A DNA stretch of 64,000 bases from Methylocystis rosea (GCF_003855495.1 NZ_CP034086.1:62001-126000), one strand, 5' to 3'; shown: positions 45,361 to 56,364, numbered from the stretch's first letter. The notes: generated by a model from the sequence alone, not told the origin. Numbers and translations are program-made.

Positions 45361-48300
45361 ATGCTCGCGCGTCGCCGCAATCTGTTCACCATCGCGCCTG
45401 GCGCGCCGTTTCTGAAGACGTTTGTTTCGGCCCTGCTCGACGGCGAGATCGTTTCCGGCCTCTCGCGCGACACGCCGCCGCTGACGATGGCGCGCGCCAC
45501 GATCTATGTGCCGACCCAGCGCGCCGCACGGGCGCTCGCGGTAGAATTCGCACAGGCGCTGGATCGGCGCGCGACGCTGCTGCCGCGCATTCTGCCGCTC
45601 GGCGGGCTCGAGGAGCGCGAGAACGCCGCTCTATTCGCCGGAGATTTTGACGTCGAGGCTGATGCGTCCCTCGCCGCGCCGATCGAAGAGCTGGAACGAC
45701 GCCTGCTGCTATCGCAGCTTATTCTGCAGTGGGCGGAAGCGATCGGGCGCGCGCTCATCTCGGTCGACACAAGCGGCGCGCCCAATCTGCATGAGAGCGA
45801 GCCGCTGCTCGTCGCATCGACGCCGTCGGCCGCCTATGCGCTGGCCGCCGAGCTCGGCGCCCTCATCGACGAATTGCACATCGAAGATGTTTCGGTCGAC
45901 GCCTTCGATACTTTGAGCGATGACGCCTACAGCGATTTCTGGGCGATCACGACGAAATTTCTGCAGATCGCCTTGCGCGAATGGCCGCGAATTCTTGCGG
46001 ACCGGGGACGCATCGACGCCAGCGCCTATCAGAAACGCCTCGTTGAGGCGCAGATCGCGGCACTCGTCCGCACGCCGCCGACCGCGCCGGTGATCGCGCT
46101 CGGCTCCACCGGCGCGCAGCCGACGACCACGCGGCTGCTCGCCGCCATCGCGGGGATCGAAAATGGCGCCGTGGTCCTGCCGGGCCTTGATCAGATCATG
46201 AGCGCGGACGCCTGGGCGAGCGTGGGTCAGACCGAGAGAGGCGGAGAACCGGCCTTCACTCATCCACAGATGATGCTGAAACGCTTGCTCGCGGCCATGG
46301 GCGCGGCGCGAGACGAGCCGCGGGAACTCGCGCGCGTGACTCCGGCGCTGGCGGCGCGCCGCGCGTTTGTCTCGCAAGCGATGGCGCCTGCTGACGCGAC
46401 GTCAGCGTGGCGCGACTATCAGGCTGCGCAGAGCGGCGGCTTCGCAGCGGCGCTCGACGGCGTCATTGCGCTGGAAGCGCCGGACGAGCGCCTCGAAGCT
46501 TTGGCGCTTGCGCTCTTCATGCGCGAAGCGCTGGAGACGCCCGGCCGAACGGCGGCGCTCGTTACGCCGGACCGGCTCGTCGCGCGGCGCGTCGCCGCCG
46601 AGTTGCGACGCTTCGACATTGAGATCGACGATTCTGGCGGCATGCCGCTCGCAAGAACTTCCATCGGCGCACTGGCGCGGCTCGTCGCGACGATCGGATC
46701 GGATCGCGCCGGCGCCGTGAACGTCGCCGCGCTGCTGGCGCATCCGCTGAGCTCGCTCGGACTTTCGCGCGCGCATGTCGCATCGCTCGCGTCGCCAATC
46801 GAGATTGGCGTGCTGCGGACATTCGCGCAGCCTGACGGCGGCTGGGCGGCGCGTGTGCCGCCGGCGCGCGAATTGGCGCGCGCGCCGCATGCGCATCCCG
46901 CGGCGCGCCGCATCAGCGATGAGGAGTGGCGCGCGATCGAAGACGCGCTCACGCGTATTGACGCCGCTTTCGCGCCCTTCGCCGCGCTGACGCCAACGGC
47001 GTCGCTGTCGGACCGCGCGCGCGCGCACAGCGGCGCGCTTGAAGCGGTGATCGCCGGTGCCGACGACGCTGATGAAGAAGGCGCGTCGACGCTGTTCGAA
47101 CTTCTCGACCGGCTCGCGCAGGCTGAGGCGCCGGCAGGCTTTGACGCGCAAAACTATGCAGCTTTGTTCGACCGCGTCGCCGCCGAGACCATGCTGCGCG
47201 GCCCGCGACGCGCCCATCCGCGCTTGAAGATCCTCGGCCCTTTAGAAGCGCGGCTCATCGAGGCCAACCTCGTTCTGCTCGCCGGACTGGACGAAGGCGT
47301 ATGGCCGCCGCAGACGGACACCGGCGCCTTTCTCAACCGCTCGATGCGCGCGCAACTCGGCTTGATGGCGCCGGAGCGGCGCATCGGCCAAAGCGCGCAT
47401 GACTTCATCATGGCTATGGGCGCGGAGCGCGTCGTGCTGAGCCGCGCGATCAAGCGTAATGGCGCGCCGACTGTTCCTTCCCGCTTCATCGCGCGCCTCT
47501 CGGCGCTTGCCGGCGACGCATTCGACGATTGCAGGAAACGCGGCGACGCGATGCTCGCGATCGCCGCAGCGCTCGATCGTCCAAAAGCGACGATTGCGAT
47601 CGAACGGCCACAGCCGCGACCGCCGGCGGCGCTGCGCCCGCAACGCTTGAGCGTCACTCGCGTCGAGCGCCTGCGGCGCGACCCTTACGCGATCTTCGCC
47701 GAATATATTCTCAAACTCACGCCGCTGCCGCCAATCGGCGCGGAGGCCGGCGCGCGCGAAATTGGCGTCGCAATACATGAGGCGCTTGCGGCCTTCGTCG
47801 CGCGCCATCCGCGCGGCGCGCTGCCCTTTGGCGCCCGCGACGTTCTCCGCGATCTCGCACGCGAGAAACTCGATGGCTTCATGGCCGATCCGGCCTTCGT
47901 GAGTTTTCAATGGCCGCGCATCGAAGCGGGGCTCGATCATGCGTTCAGCTTCGAACAGGAGCGGCGCGCTTTGGACTGCGACGTCCATGTCGAAACGCGC
48001 GGCGAGATCGCGCTTGCGCTCGCCGACGGAACGATTTTTCGCCTGACCGCGATCGCCGACCGCATAGAGGTGGATCGAGAGGGCCAGGCATATGTCTTCG
48101 ACTACAAGACGGGCGCGCCGCCGTCCAAGAAGCAGGTCAGGGCCGGCTGGTCGCCGCAACTGACCTTGGAGGCGGCGATGATCGAGGCCGGTGCTTTCGA
48201 AAAAATCGGCCTGCGGCCAGTTTCCGGCGCCGCCTATATCGGCTTGCGAAAGGGCGGCGAGACTCACTGGCTCGAATGGAAAGACGCGCATTTCGCCGAC

Positions 48301-48468
48301 GTCGTTACGGCGCATCGCGTGCAGCTCGAAGAGCTGCTGTCGCAGTTTTCAAATGAATCGACGCCTTATGCGTCGCGGCCGCATCCGGCTTTCATGAGCG
48401 ATATCGGCGATTACGACCATCTGGCGCGCGTCAAGGAATGGATGCGCGGCGGCGGAGAGACGGCATGA
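45361..48468 (+). CDS. addB: AddB subunit of the AddAB double-strand-break repair helicase-nuclease
   Basis: A 1035-residue protein of the alphaproteobacterial AddB type. With AddA it resects DNA ends to Chi-like sites for RecA loading. An inactivated helicase-like N-terminal part (TIYVPTQRAARAL) is followed by a C-terminal PD-(D/E)XK nuclease with VARLRRDP-like FAEYIL region and DRIEVDREGQAYVFDYKTGA carrying the catalytic Asp and Lys. The iron-sulfur cysteines of the Bacillus protein are not obvious. ATG 45361 lies 5 nt after murU; addA overlaps the stop. Confidence 0.92.
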   Translation: MLARRRNLFTIAPGAPFLKTFVSALLDGEIVSGLSRDTPPLTMARATIYVPTQRAARALAVEFAQALDRRATLLPRILPLGGLEERENAALFAGDFDVEADASLAAPIEELERRLLLSQLILQWAEAIGRALISVDTSGAPNLHESEPLLVASTPSAAYALAAELGALIDELHIEDVSVDAFDTLSDDAYSDFWAITTKFLQIALREWPRILADRGRIDASAYQKRLVEAQIAALVRTPPTAPVIALGSTGAQPTTTRLLAAIAGIENGAVVLPGLDQIMSADAWASVGQTERGGEPAFTHPQMMLKRLLAAMGAARDEPRELARVTPALAARRAFVSQAMAPADATSAWRDYQAAQSGGFAAALDGVIALEAPDERLEALALALFMREALETPGRTAALVTPDRLVARRVAAELRRFDIEIDDSGGMPLARTSIGALARLVATIGSDRAGAVNVAALLAHPLSSLGLSRAHVASLASPIEIGVLRTFAQPDGGWAARVPPARELARAPHAHPAARRISDEEWRAIEDALTRIDAAFAPFAALTPTASLSDRARAHSGALEAVIAGADDADEEGASTLFELLDRLAQAEAPAGFDAQNYAALFDRVAAETMLRGPRRAHPRLKILGPLEARLIEANLVLLAGLDEGVWPPQTDTGAFLNRSMRAQLGLMAPERRIGQSAHDFIMAMGAERVVLSRAIKRNGAPTVPSRFIARLSALAGDAFDDCRKRGDAMLAIAAALDRPKATIAIERPQPRPPAALRPQRLSVTRVERLRRDPYAIFAEYILKLTPLPPIGAEAGAREIGVAIHEALAAFVARHPRGALPFGARDVLRDLAREKLDGFMADPAFVSFQWPRIEAGLDHAFSFEQERRALDCDVHVETRGEIALALADGTIFRLTAIADRIEVDREGQAYVFDYKTGAPPSKKQVRAGWSPQLTLEAAMIEAGAFEKIGLRPVSGAAYIGLRKGGETHWLEWKDAHFADVVTAHRVQLEELLSQFSNESTPYASRPHPAFMSDIGDYDHLARVKEWMRGGGETA

Positions 48469-51400
48469 GCGAGCGTCCGGTTGGCGCCCTGACGATCCGG
48501 CGCCAGCAAACGGCGTCAGATCCCTTCACCTCCGCCTGGGTTTCGGCGCATGCCGGCTCCGGGAAAACCCATGTGCTCGCGCAGCGGGTTTTGCGGTTGC
48601 TGCTTGCCGGCGCGCGGCCGTCGCAGATTCTCTGCCTCACCTATACGAAGGCGGCAGCGGCCAATATGGGCGCGCGGGTCTTTGACGCGCTCGCGCGTTG
48701 GGCGACGCTCGACGATGCGGCGCTGGCCAATGAAATCGCTCAGATGGGCGCGACGGTCGAATCGCGCATCGATCTTGACTTCGCCCGGCGGCTTTTCGCG
48801 CGCGCCGTCGAAACGCCGGGCGGGCTTAAGATTCAGACGATCCACGCCTTCTGCGAAAAGCTGCTGCATATCTTTCCTTTCGAAGCCAATGTTCCGGCGT
48901 CCTTCCGCGTCGTCGACGATCTGGAGCGCGCCGAACTGATGGACGCGGCGCGCCGACGCGCGCTCGACGCCGCCACGCGAGACAGTGGGTCGCTGCGAAA
49001 AGCGCTGGAGCTTGTCGCCCACGAGACTTCGGCGGCGGGATTCGACGCGCTCTGCGAAGAATTGCTGCATCATCGTCAAAAGATCGCGCGCATGCGCGAG
49101 CAGGATGACTATGAGGCGCATGTCTTTGCCGCGCTTGGCTTGACGACGGATGAAACGCTGGCGCGGATCGACGCGGCGATCATCGAGGACGGCGAGCCGC
49201 CGTCCGCGTGGCCGGCGCTCGCCAAGATGCTGCGCGGCGGTTCGACCAACGACGGCAAGCTCGCCGACTCGCTCGATTCCGCTTTTGTGCTTGCCCCGCA
49301 TCCGGACTGTATCGAGAGCTATCTCGCAGCCTTCTTCAAGAAAGACGGCGAACCGCGCGGCCTGGGAAAAACAAAAATCATCACCGGCCCGCTCGCCAAA
49401 TGCGAGCCACAGCTTCTTGCGCGCATGGAGGCTGAGCGTGACAGACTCGTCACGCTCATCGAAAAGCGCAAAGCCGCGGCCGCAGCCGAACGCTCGCTGG
49501 CGCTGCATGTTCTCGGCGACGCCATTCTTGGCGAATATGAGCACGCCAAAAGACGTCGGGGATTACTCGACTACGACGATTTGATCGAGGGCGCGCGCCG
49601 CCTGCTTCATCGTTCGAGTCCGTCCTGGGTGCTCTATAAGCTCGACGCGCAGATTGACCACATCCTGCTGGATGAGGCGCAGGATACGAGTCCGGCGCAG
49701 TGGGACATATTGGCGGCGATCGCCGACGAATTTTGTGCAGGCGCCAGCGCGCGCGAAGCGAGAGGCGGTCCGCCGCGCAGTTTTTTTGCAGTCGGCGACG
49801 AGAAGCAATCGATCTTTTCCTTTCAAGGCGCGGAGCCTGAACGATTCGATGCGATGCGGCGCGAGTTTCGCCGAAGATTCGAATGCGTCGAACGCCGCTT
49901 CGAAGCGGTGACGCTCACCCAATCCTTCCGCTCTTCGCCCGGCGTGCTGCAAGCCGTCGACGACATTTTCGCGATCGAACAGAATCGCCTCGGCCTGTGC
50001 TGCGATCCCCAGGAGCCGGCGCCAAGGCATGAGGCTTGGAAATCCGATGTCGCGGCGCTCATCGAAATCTGGGAGTCGATCGGCGCGGAAAAGGCGCAGG
50101 AGCCGAGCGATTGGCGCCTGCCGCTCGACTACGTCGACGCGAGCGACCCCAGCGAGCGTCTCGCGGAAAAACTGGCGCGCAAGGTCAGGGCGCTGCTTTC
50201 GCCGCAGAGCGGCGAATGCGTCGAGGACGGCGGCGCGCTGCGTCCCGTCGAACCCGGCGACATATTGGTTCTGGTGCGCAAGCGGGGTCCGCTCTTCGAG
50301 GCGATCATTCGCGCTCTGAAAAACGAACATGTTCCCGTGGCTGGCGCCGACCGGCTCGATCTCGCCGACCACATCGCCGTCCACGATCTCGTTGCGCTTG
50401 GACGCGCCGCGCTATTGCCGCAAGACGATCTGACGCTGGCGGGCGTCCTGAAGTCGCCGTTCTTCGGCTTCGACGACGACGATCTCATCGCGCTTGCGCC
50501 AGGACGTCGCGCTTCACTGATCGAAGCGCTTGAGCAGTCCGAAGACGCGCGTTGCCGGGAGGCCGCGGCGCGGCTTCGACGCTTGCGACGCGATGCTGAG
50601 GCCATGGCGCCGTTCGATTTTTACAGCAGCGCTCTTGGAACGGACGGCGGCCGCGCGCAGCTCATGGCGAGACTGGGCGGCGAAGCCGAGGACGCCATCG
50701 ACGAATTCTTAAAACTTGCGGCGAGTTTCGAACGCGAACAGCCGCCATCGCTCACGGCCTTTCTGGCGATGGCCGAGTCGCTCGATCTTTCGATCAAGCG
50801 CGATATGGAATCGGCCGGCGGCGCCGTGCGGGTGATGACCGCTCATGCGGCGAAAGGTCTGGAGGCGAAGATCGTGTTTTTGCCGGACACCTGCGGGGCG
50901 TCCGCCGGCAAGCATGATCCGAAGCTCTATGCGCTCGGCGAGGCTGACGATGCGGCTCTTCTCTGGTCGATCGGCAAAGACAGCGACCCGATCGCCCTCC
51001 AGCAGGCGCGCGAGGCGCATCGGCGCGGCGAGCGCGAGGAAAGCCAGCGCCTGCTCTATGTCGCGCTGACGCGCGCGGAGGAGCGGCTTTACATTTGCGG
51101 CGCTCATGGCGTGAGCGGGCGCGCTGACGGCTGCTGGTACGACGCCATTCGTGATGCGCTCGAACCGAACTGCGAGATTGTGCCCGACCCCCTCGATGCG
51201 ACATCGACGATTCTGCGCCGCGGCGCGGTTCCGCAGCGCTTCGATCTTGCGAGAAGAGCGCTGCGGACCGACGCCGTGGACATTCCGGCCTTCGCCAGGG
51301 CCAAGGCGCGGCCCGAAGTTGCGCCGGCGCCGCCGCTGCGTCCGTCGAGCGCGCTCGCCGGCGCAGACCTCATCGCCATTGGCGCGGATGGCGTGGCTGC

Positions 51401-51875
51401 GCGCCGAGGCGAAGCGGAACGTCTGCTGCACGGTCGTCTCGTCCATGCGCTGCTGCAGCATCTGCCGGCCTGCGCGCCAGACCATCGTCAAAGCGCGGCG
51501 CGGCGCTTCCTTGCGGCGCGTGGCGGCTTTCTGGACGAAGACAGGCGAGAGGCGCTGGCGCAGTCGGCGCTCGCGGTTCTCGCCGATCCGCGTCTCGCGC
51601 CGCTCTTTGGCCCAGACTCGACTCCTGAGGTTGACGTCGTCGCGACGCTCGAAAACGGCGCCGTCGTCGCGGGCCGCATCGACCGGCTCGCCGAAACGGC
51701 GACCGAGGCGCTCATCGCCGAGTTCAAGACGGGACGGCCGCGCGCCAAGCTCGAAGACGCGCATTTGCGCCAGCTTGCGCTCTATCGCGCCGCGATCGCG
51801 CCGCTCTTTCCCGGCAAGCGGCTGCGCTGCTTTCTGATCTATACGCAGAACGCCAGCGTGCTCGAAGCCGGATGA
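48465..51875 (+). CDS. addA: AddA subunit, UvrD-type helicase/nuclease
   Basis: A 1136-residue SF1 helicase with Walker A HAGSGKTHVLAQRV at about 29-42, ILCLTYTKAAAANM, DEAQDTSPAQWDI (Walker B), VGDEKQSIFSFQGAEP, LTQSFRSS, VMTAHAAKGLEAKIVFL and LLYVALTRAEERLYI, in the right order. A C-terminal RecB-family nuclease follows (GRIDRLAE and IAEFKTGRP with the catalytic Lys). The start ATG overlaps the addB stop (ATGA). The thioredoxin gene often found after addA in this group is absent. Confidence 0.95.
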   Translation: MSERPVGALTIRRQQTASDPFTSAWVSAHAGSGKTHVLAQRVLRLLLAGARPSQILCLTYTKAAAANMGARVFDALARWATLDDAALANEIAQMGATVESRIDLDFARRLFARAVETPGGLKIQTIHAFCEKLLHIFPFEANVPASFRVVDDLERAELMDAARRRALDAATRDSGSLRKALELVAHETSAAGFDALCEELLHHRQKIARMREQDDYEAHVFAALGLTTDETLARIDAAIIEDGEPPSAWPALAKMLRGGSTNDGKLADSLDSAFVLAPHPDCIESYLAAFFKKDGEPRGLGKTKIITGPLAKCEPQLLARMEAERDRLVTLIEKRKAAAAAERSLALHVLGDAILGEYEHAKRRRGLLDYDDLIEGARRLLHRSSPSWVLYKLDAQIDHILLDEAQDTSPAQWDILAAIADEFCAGASAREARGGPPRSFFAVGDEKQSIFSFQGAEPERFDAMRREFRRRFECVERRFEAVTLTQSFRSSPGVLQAVDDIFAIEQNRLGLCCDPQEPAPRHEAWKSDVAALIEIWESIGAEKAQEPSDWRLPLDYVDASDPSERLAEKLARKVRALLSPQSGECVEDGGALRPVEPGDILVLVRKRGPLFEAIIRALKNEHVPVAGADRLDLADHIAVHDLVALGRAALLPQDDLTLAGVLKSPFFGFDDDDLIALAPGRRASLIEALEQSEDARCREAAARLRRLRRDAEAMAPFDFYSSALGTDGGRAQLMARLGGEAEDAIDEFLKLAASFEREQPPSLTAFLAMAESLDLSIKRDMESAGGAVRVMTAHAAKGLEAKIVFLPDTCGASAGKHDPKLYALGEADDAALLWSIGKDSDPIALQQAREAHRRGEREESQRLLYVALTRAEERLYICGAHGVSGRADGCWYDAIRDALEPNCEIVPDPLDATSTILRRGAVPQRFDLARRALRTDAVDIPAFARAKARPEVAPAPPLRPSSALAGADLIAIGADGVAARRGEAERLLHGRLVHALLQHLPACAPDHRQSAARRFLAARGGFLDEDRREALAQSALAVLADPRLAPLFGPDSTPEVDVVATLENGAVVAGRIDRLAETATEALIAEFKTGRPRAKLEDAHLRQLALYRAAIAPLFPGKRLRCFLIYTQNASVLEAG

Positions 51876-51931
51876 ATCGGCGCTGGCCGATGCGCTCGCA
51901 TGCGCGCTGACGTAGTTCCCGCAGGCTGAGG

Positions 51932-53005
51932 CTAGCCCGGCTGATCGGGTCCGACGCGACGTCTCCAGAATTCCAGCAGCAACGGGCTGAGCGCCATAAC
52001 GATCGGGCCAAGGACGATGCCCGAAGCGCCGAACAATTGCAGGCCGCCGAGCATCGCGATGAAAGCGGGAACAGTGTGCAGCCGCATGCTGTCGCCGATG
52101 AGCAGCGGCCGAACCAGATTGTCGATGCTGGAGATCACCACGCCGCCCCACAGCCCGAGAATGATGGCTTCAACCCAACGGTCCTCGATCAAAAGGTAAA
52201 TCGTCGCCGGAATCCAAATGACGAAAGAGCCGAGCACCGGCACGATCGAGACAAGCCCCATGATCAACCCCCACAGCACCGGCGAATTGAAATCCAGCAC
52301 CCAGAACATGAGTCCGCCAAGCAGGCCTTGCAGCGCCGACACCGCCAGCGTGCCAAAGAGGATTGCATGGATCGTATCGCGCACGCGCACGATGATCTTG
52401 CCTGTTTCGATGTTCGAGAAGGGCGACAGTCGCGCGAGCGTCTGCAGCGCCACCGCGCGGTCGCGCAGGAAAAAGAACAGGAGGTAGAAGGCCAGAACAG
52501 TGGTGATGACCTGACCGGTAGACGCGCGCAGAAAGTTCGTGGCGACATTGGTGACGAAGGCGCCAAGTTGCGAGAACGTCGCTTGCAGATCGAATCTGCG
52601 TGCGATCCAGCTTTGGAAGCCGCCGAGCCAAGGATGGGCGTCGAGCATTGTTTGCCAGTCGCCTTGCTGCACCGTTTTCTGAACGTAATCGACGCCTGCG
52701 GCGGCCTCGCTGACGAGCCGTTCGATCATAAGCAGCAGCGGTCCAACGATGACGAGGCCGACGATCAGCATGGAGACGCCGGCCGCAACGGAGGGCGGCA
52801 AGAAGCGCTCCAGCACGCGATGGGGGGCAATGAACACAACCGCGAGCACGAGCGCCCAGGTGAGCGCCGGCAGAAATGGCGCAGAAATCAGAATCGCGGC
52901 GGAGAGAAACGCAAGCGTGACGGCGAGTCTGGCGAGAACAAAAATGTCGATTGAAAGGTTCTGATCCTGTTCGACGAGCGCCGCCGCTTCAAGCTCCTCG
53001 TTCAT
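51932..53005 (-). CDS. AI-2E family transporter (PerM/UPF0118)
   Basis: A 357-residue membrane protein with about eight helices. After an acidic N-terminus (MNEELEAAALVEQDQ) come two helices, an extracytoplasmic soluble segment (about 110-170), and a helical C-terminal bundle with SIVPVLGSFVIWIPATIYLL and SSIDNLVRPLLIG, the diagnostic motifs of this family. Members export autoinducer-2 or act as ion antiporters; the function here cannot be chosen. ATG 53005 is preferred because upstream frame residues are basic and low-complexity. Convergent with addA. Confidence 0.9.
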   Translation of the reverse strand: MNEELEAAALVEQDQNLSIDIFVLARLAVTLAFLSAAILISAPFLPALTWALVLAVVFIAPHRVLERFLPPSVAAGVSMLIVGLVIVGPLLLMIERLVSEAAAGVDYVQKTVQQGDWQTMLDAHPWLGGFQSWIARRFDLQATFSQLGAFVTNVATNFLRASTGQVITTVLAFYLLFFFLRDRAVALQTLARLSPFSNIETGKIIVRVRDTIHAILFGTLAVSALQGLLGGLMFWVLDFNSPVLWGLIMGLVSIVPVLGSFVIWIPATIYLLIEDRWVEAIILGLWGGVVISSIDNLVRPLLIGDSMRLHTVPAFIAMLGGLQLFGASGIVLGPIVMALSPLLLEFWRRRVGPDQPG

Positions 53006-53104
53006 GTCCGCCCCTGTCGCTGCGTTCAACCCTATAGACAGGGCGCGCCGCGGGCTTGGCAAGGAGGCCCGACATCTGCGCGGTCCAAGGCGGCCGCAAA
53101 TAGC

Positions 53105-53140
53105 GCCAAGAAAACGGGCGGCTTCGAGAAGCCGCCCGTT
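53105..53140 (-). terminator. Rho-independent terminator after pnp
   Basis: Inverted repeat AACGGGCGGCTTC / GAAGCCGCCCGTT (53113-53125 and 53128-53140) followed on the minus strand by TTTTCTT. It starts 7 nt past the pnp stop. Confidence 0.85.
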
Positions 53141-53147
53141 GAATGTC

Positions 53148-55298
53148 CTATTCTCCGCCGTTCGCCGCGACGGCTTCGGCCTTTTCCTTGGCCTCGAGAT
53201 CCTCGCCGGTCTCCTGATCGACGACGCGCATCGAAAGGCGGACCTTGCCGCGGTCGTCAAAGCCGAGGAGTTTGACTTTCACGCGGTCGCCTTCCTTCAC
53301 GACGTCGGTCGTCTTGTTCACGCGCTGCTTGGACAGCTGCGAGATGTGAACGAGCCCGTCCTTGGCGCCGAAGAAGTTGACGAAGGCGCCAAAGTCCGCG
53401 GTTTTCACCACCGTGCCCTCGTAGATCAAGCCGACCTCGGGATCAGAGGCGATGGACTTGATCCAGTTGATCGCCGCCTTGATGGAATTGCCGTCCGAGG
53501 AGGCGACCTTCACCGTGCCGTCGTCCTCGATGTTGATCTTGGCGCCGGTCTTCTCGACGATCTCGCGGATGACCTTGCCGCCGGAGCCGATCACGTCGCG
53601 GATCTTGTCGGTGGGGATCTTCATCGTCTCGATGCGCGGCGCGAATTCGCCGAGTTCGGCGCGCGAACTCGTGATCGCCTTCGCCATCTCGCCGAGGATG
53701 TGCAGACGGCCGTCCCTCGCCTGAGCGAGCGCGACCTTCATGATTTCCTCGGTGATGCCGGCGATCTTGATGTCCATCTGCAGCGAGGTCACGCCATTGG
53801 ACGTGCCCGCGACTTTGAAGTCCATGTCGCCGAGATGATCTTCGTCGCCCAGAATATCCGAGAGCACGGCGAAGCGTTCGCCTTCGAGGATGAGGCCCAT
53901 GGCGATGCCGGCCGTCGGCGCCTTAATCGGCACGCCGGCGTCCATGAGCGCCAAAGATGTGCCGCAGACCGTCGCCATCGAGGACGAGCCATTCGACTCG
54001 GTGATCTCGGAGACGACGCGCAGCGTATAGGGGAACTCAGCCACCGCCGGCAGCATGGGCCTGAGCGCGCGCCAAGCGAGCTTGCCATGGCCGATTTCGC
54101 GACGGCCGGGCGAACCCATGCGGCCGGTCTCGCCGACGCTGTAGGGGGGGAAGTTGTAATGGAGCAGGAAGCGCTCCTTGTAGGTGCCCTCGAGCGAATC
54201 GACATATTGCTCGTCTTCGCCCGTTCCGAGAGTCGCGACGACAAGCGCCTGCGTCTCGCCGCGGGTGAAGAGCGCCGAGCCATGCGTGCGCGGCAGGACG
54301 CCAACCTCGGCGACGATCGGGCGCACGGTCTTGACGTCGCGGCCGTCGATGCGGATGCCCGTGTCGAGAATGTTCCAGCGGACGACCTTGGCCTGAAGCT
54401 CCTTGAAGGCCGCGCCGACTTCTTCCTTGGTGAACTTGGCCTCGCCGCCTTCCGGGAAGAGCGCGGCGGTCACCTTCGCCTTCACGGCGTCGACGGCGGC
54501 GTAACGCTCCTGCTTGACGGTGTTCTTGTAGGCTTCACGCAGTTCGGCTTCGGCGATCTGGGCGACGGCGTTCGCGACGTCCGTCGTGTCGGCGATGACG
54601 AGGTCGCGCGGGTCCTTGGCGGCGCGTTCGGCAAGGCGGATGATGGCGTCGATCACCGGCTGGAAGCCGCGATGCCCCAGCATGACCGCCTGCAGCATGG
54701 TCTCCTCGGAGAGCTCCTTGGCTTCCGACTCGACCATCAGCACGGCGTCCTGCGTGCCGGCGACGATGAGATCGAGCTCGGAGAGCTTCATCTCCTCGAT
54801 CGTCGGATTGAGTTTGAGCTGACCATTGATGCAGCCGACGCGCGCGCCGCCGACGGGTCCCATGAAAGGGATTCCGGAAAGCGTCAGCGCCGCTGACGCC
54901 GCCACCAAGGCGAGAATGTCTGGATCGTTTTCGAGGTCATGCGACAGCACGGTCAAGATCAACTGGGTGTCGTTGCGGTATCCGTCGGGGAAGAGCGGGC
55001 GGATCGGGCGGTCGATGAGGCGGGAGATCAGCGTCTCGCGCTCCGAGGGACGGCCCTCGCGCTTGAAATAGCCGCCCGGGATGCGGCCGGCGGCGAAGGC
55101 TTTTTCCTGATAATTGACGGTGAGCGGGAAAAAGTCCTGGCTGGGTTTTGGCGCCTTGGCCGAAACGACGGTCGCGAGCACTGTCGTCTCGCCCCAACTC
55201 GCCATCACGGCGCCGTCTGCCTGGCGGGCGACCTTGCCGGTCTCGAGCACGAGCGTGCGCCCGGCCCAATCGAGTTCTTCGCGGTGAATATGGAACAT
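53148..55298 (-). CDS. pnp: Polyribonucleotide nucleotidyltransferase (PNPase)
   Basis: A 716-residue phosphorolytic 3'-5' exoribonuclease and degradosome component. Two RNase PH domains ([20 protein letters not shown] and the second-half RTDGRD-like [12 protein letters not shown]) are followed by a KH domain ([12 protein letters not shown]) and an S1 domain near the C-terminus ([18 protein letters not shown]), with a short acidic tail. Length and order are normal. It follows rpsO on the same strand with 196 nt between them, the classic conserved pair. In other bacteria PNPase autoregulates through cleavage of this leader. Confidence 0.97.
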   Translation of the reverse strand: MFHIHREELDWAGRTLVLETGKVARQADGAVMASWGETTVLATVVSAKAPKPSQDFFPLTVNYQEKAFAAGRIPGGYFKREGRPSERETLISRLIDRPIRPLFPDGYRNDTQLILTVLSHDLENDPDILALVAASAALTLSGIPFMGPVGGARVGCINGQLKLNPTIEEMKLSELDLIVAGTQDAVLMVESEAKELSEETMLQAVMLGHRGFQPVIDAIIRLAERAAKDPRDLVIADTTDVANAVAQIAEAELREAYKNTVKQERYAAVDAVKAKVTAALFPEGGEAKFTKEEVGAAFKELQAKVVRWNILDTGIRIDGRDVKTVRPIVAEVGVLPRTHGSALFTRGETQALVVATLGTGEDEQYVDSLEGTYKERFLLHYNFPPYSVGETGRMGSPGRREIGHGKLAWRALRPMLPAVAEFPYTLRVVSEITESNGSSSMATVCGTSLALMDAGVPIKAPTAGIAMGLILEGERFAVLSDILGDEDHLGDMDFKVAGTSNGVTSLQMDIKIAGITEEIMKVALAQARDGRLHILGEMAKAITSSRAELGEFAPRIETMKIPTDKIRDVIGSGGKVIREIVEKTGAKINIEDDGTVKVASSDGNSIKAAINWIKSIASDPEVGLIYEGTVVKTADFGAFVNFFGAKDGLVHISQLSKQRVNKTTDVVKEGDRVKVKLLGFDDRGKVRLSMRVVDQETGEDLEAKEKAEAVAANGGE

Positions 55299-55456
55299 GC
55301 TGGTCTTTCTCTGATGAACCTGCGGTTCGTCATGAGCAAGACGGCGAGAAGCTGCGGCAGCGATGTTTCTTAAAGCGTCGACGCAGCGTCCGGCGATCCT
55401 GCCATGACTTTAACGCGTTGGTCGTGGCGAGCGTCCCTCTGGACGCTTATCTTGGG

Positions 55457-55484
55457 GAAAGCGGCGCATCGTCGCGCCGCTTTC
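55457..55484 (-). promoter_or_regulatory. Hairpin in the rpsO-pnp intergenic region
   Basis: An 11-bp perfect inverted repeat (GAAAGCGGCGC / GCGCCGCTTTC) with a six-base loop lies 10 nt after the rpsO stop. The minus strand after it lacks a T run, so it is a weak terminator or, more likely, an RNase III/PNPase processing site of the kind known between rpsO and pnp. Confidence 0.55.
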
Positions 55485-55494
55485 GCTCAGCTGG

Positions 55495-55764
55495 TTAGCG
55501 GCGGATGCCGAGCCGCTCGATCAGGCTCTTGTAACGCGGTTCGTCCCGCACCTTCACATAGTCAAGCAGCTGGCGGCGCTGGGAAACGAGCTTCAGGAGC
55601 CCGCGACGCGAGTGATTGTCTTTCGCATGGGTCTTGAAGTGTTCGGTCAGATTGGTGATTCTCTCGGTGAGAATCGCCACCTGCACCTCGGGCGAGCCCG
55701 TGTCGTTCGCCTTGGTGGAATATTCCTTGATGAGCGACTGCTTGCGCTCCGCCGAGATCGACAT
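55495..55764 (-). CDS. rpsO: 30S ribosomal protein S15
   Basis: An 89-residue S15: [52 protein letters not shown] and the C-terminal [12 protein letters not shown] are all canonical. Binds 16S rRNA in the platform of the small subunit. First gene of the rpsO-pnp unit. Confidence 0.98.
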   Translation of the reverse strand: MSISAERKQSLIKEYSTKANDTGSPEVQVAILTERITNLTEHFKTHAKDNHSRRGLLKLVSQRRQLLDYVKVRDEPRYKSLIERLGIRR

Positions 55765-55911
55765 CGGATTGTCCTTGTCTTTGGAGGTGATCCGCGCTCC
55801 GCGGCCAAGGCCGGGATGTCGTCCAGCAGGGTCGCGCGAAAACGGAGCCGCCCCGGCGGACCGGGGCGTGCGGAGGCGTTATAGCAGAAATGCAGGAGAT
55901 GGATAGAGGTC

Positions 55912-56364
55912 TTACGCCTTCTCCAGCGCCTTCAGGCGCTGGCCCAGCCTGTTGATTTCCAGTTCGGCGCGGACAAGCTCGGTCACGTCATATTGGACGC
56001 CGAGGTAGTAGATCACCGCGCCGCGACTATCGAGCAGCGGCGTGATATTGAGTTTATTGAAGAACAACTCGCCATTTTTCCGATAGTTGCGCAGCGTCAC
56101 TTCAATGTGTTCATGCTTGCGCATGGCCTCCCGCAGCGGCGCGAGCCCCTCCTGATCCCGGTCGTCGCCTTGCAGAAAACGGCAGTTGCGGCCGATGATA
56201 TCGTCCTGGCCATAGCCGGTCATGCTTTCGAACGCCTTGTTCGCATAGATGATCGGCGCGTCGGGTTGATCCGGGTCCGCCAGCGTGACGCCGTTGACGC
56301 ATGAATCGAGAATCTGCGTCAAAATCTTCGGGATGATCCCATCATCTTTCTGAACGACGAACAT
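55912..56364 (-). CDS. Short LOV-domain blue-light photoreceptor
   Basis: A 150-residue single LOV domain protein. The flavin motif GRNCRFLQG contains Cys61, the residue that forms the photoadduct with FMN. YANKAFESMTGYG, the Asn/Gln contacts in NYRKNGELFFNKLNITPL, and YYLGVQYDVTE complete the fold. A short N-cap and a C-terminal Jalpha-like helix (ELVRAELEINRLGQRLKALE) with coiled-coil character suggest a dimeric short LOV protein with no attached effector. Its gene begins 12 nt after the stop of an SRPBCC-family gene, so the two are probably co-transcribed. Confidence 0.92.
   Translation of the reverse strand: MFVVQKDDGIIPKILTQILDSCVNGVTLADPDQPDAPIIYANKAFESMTGYGQDDIIGRNCRFLQGDDRDQEGLAPLREAMRKHEHIEVTLRNYRKNGELFFNKLNITPLLDSRGAVIYYLGVQYDVTELVRAELEINRLGQRLKALEKA

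Noticed and set aside
53004..54896. Open frame of 630 codons on the + strand across pnp
   Set aside because: Mirror of the PNPase codons; the low-complexity His/Asp/Arg/Leu product matches nothing.
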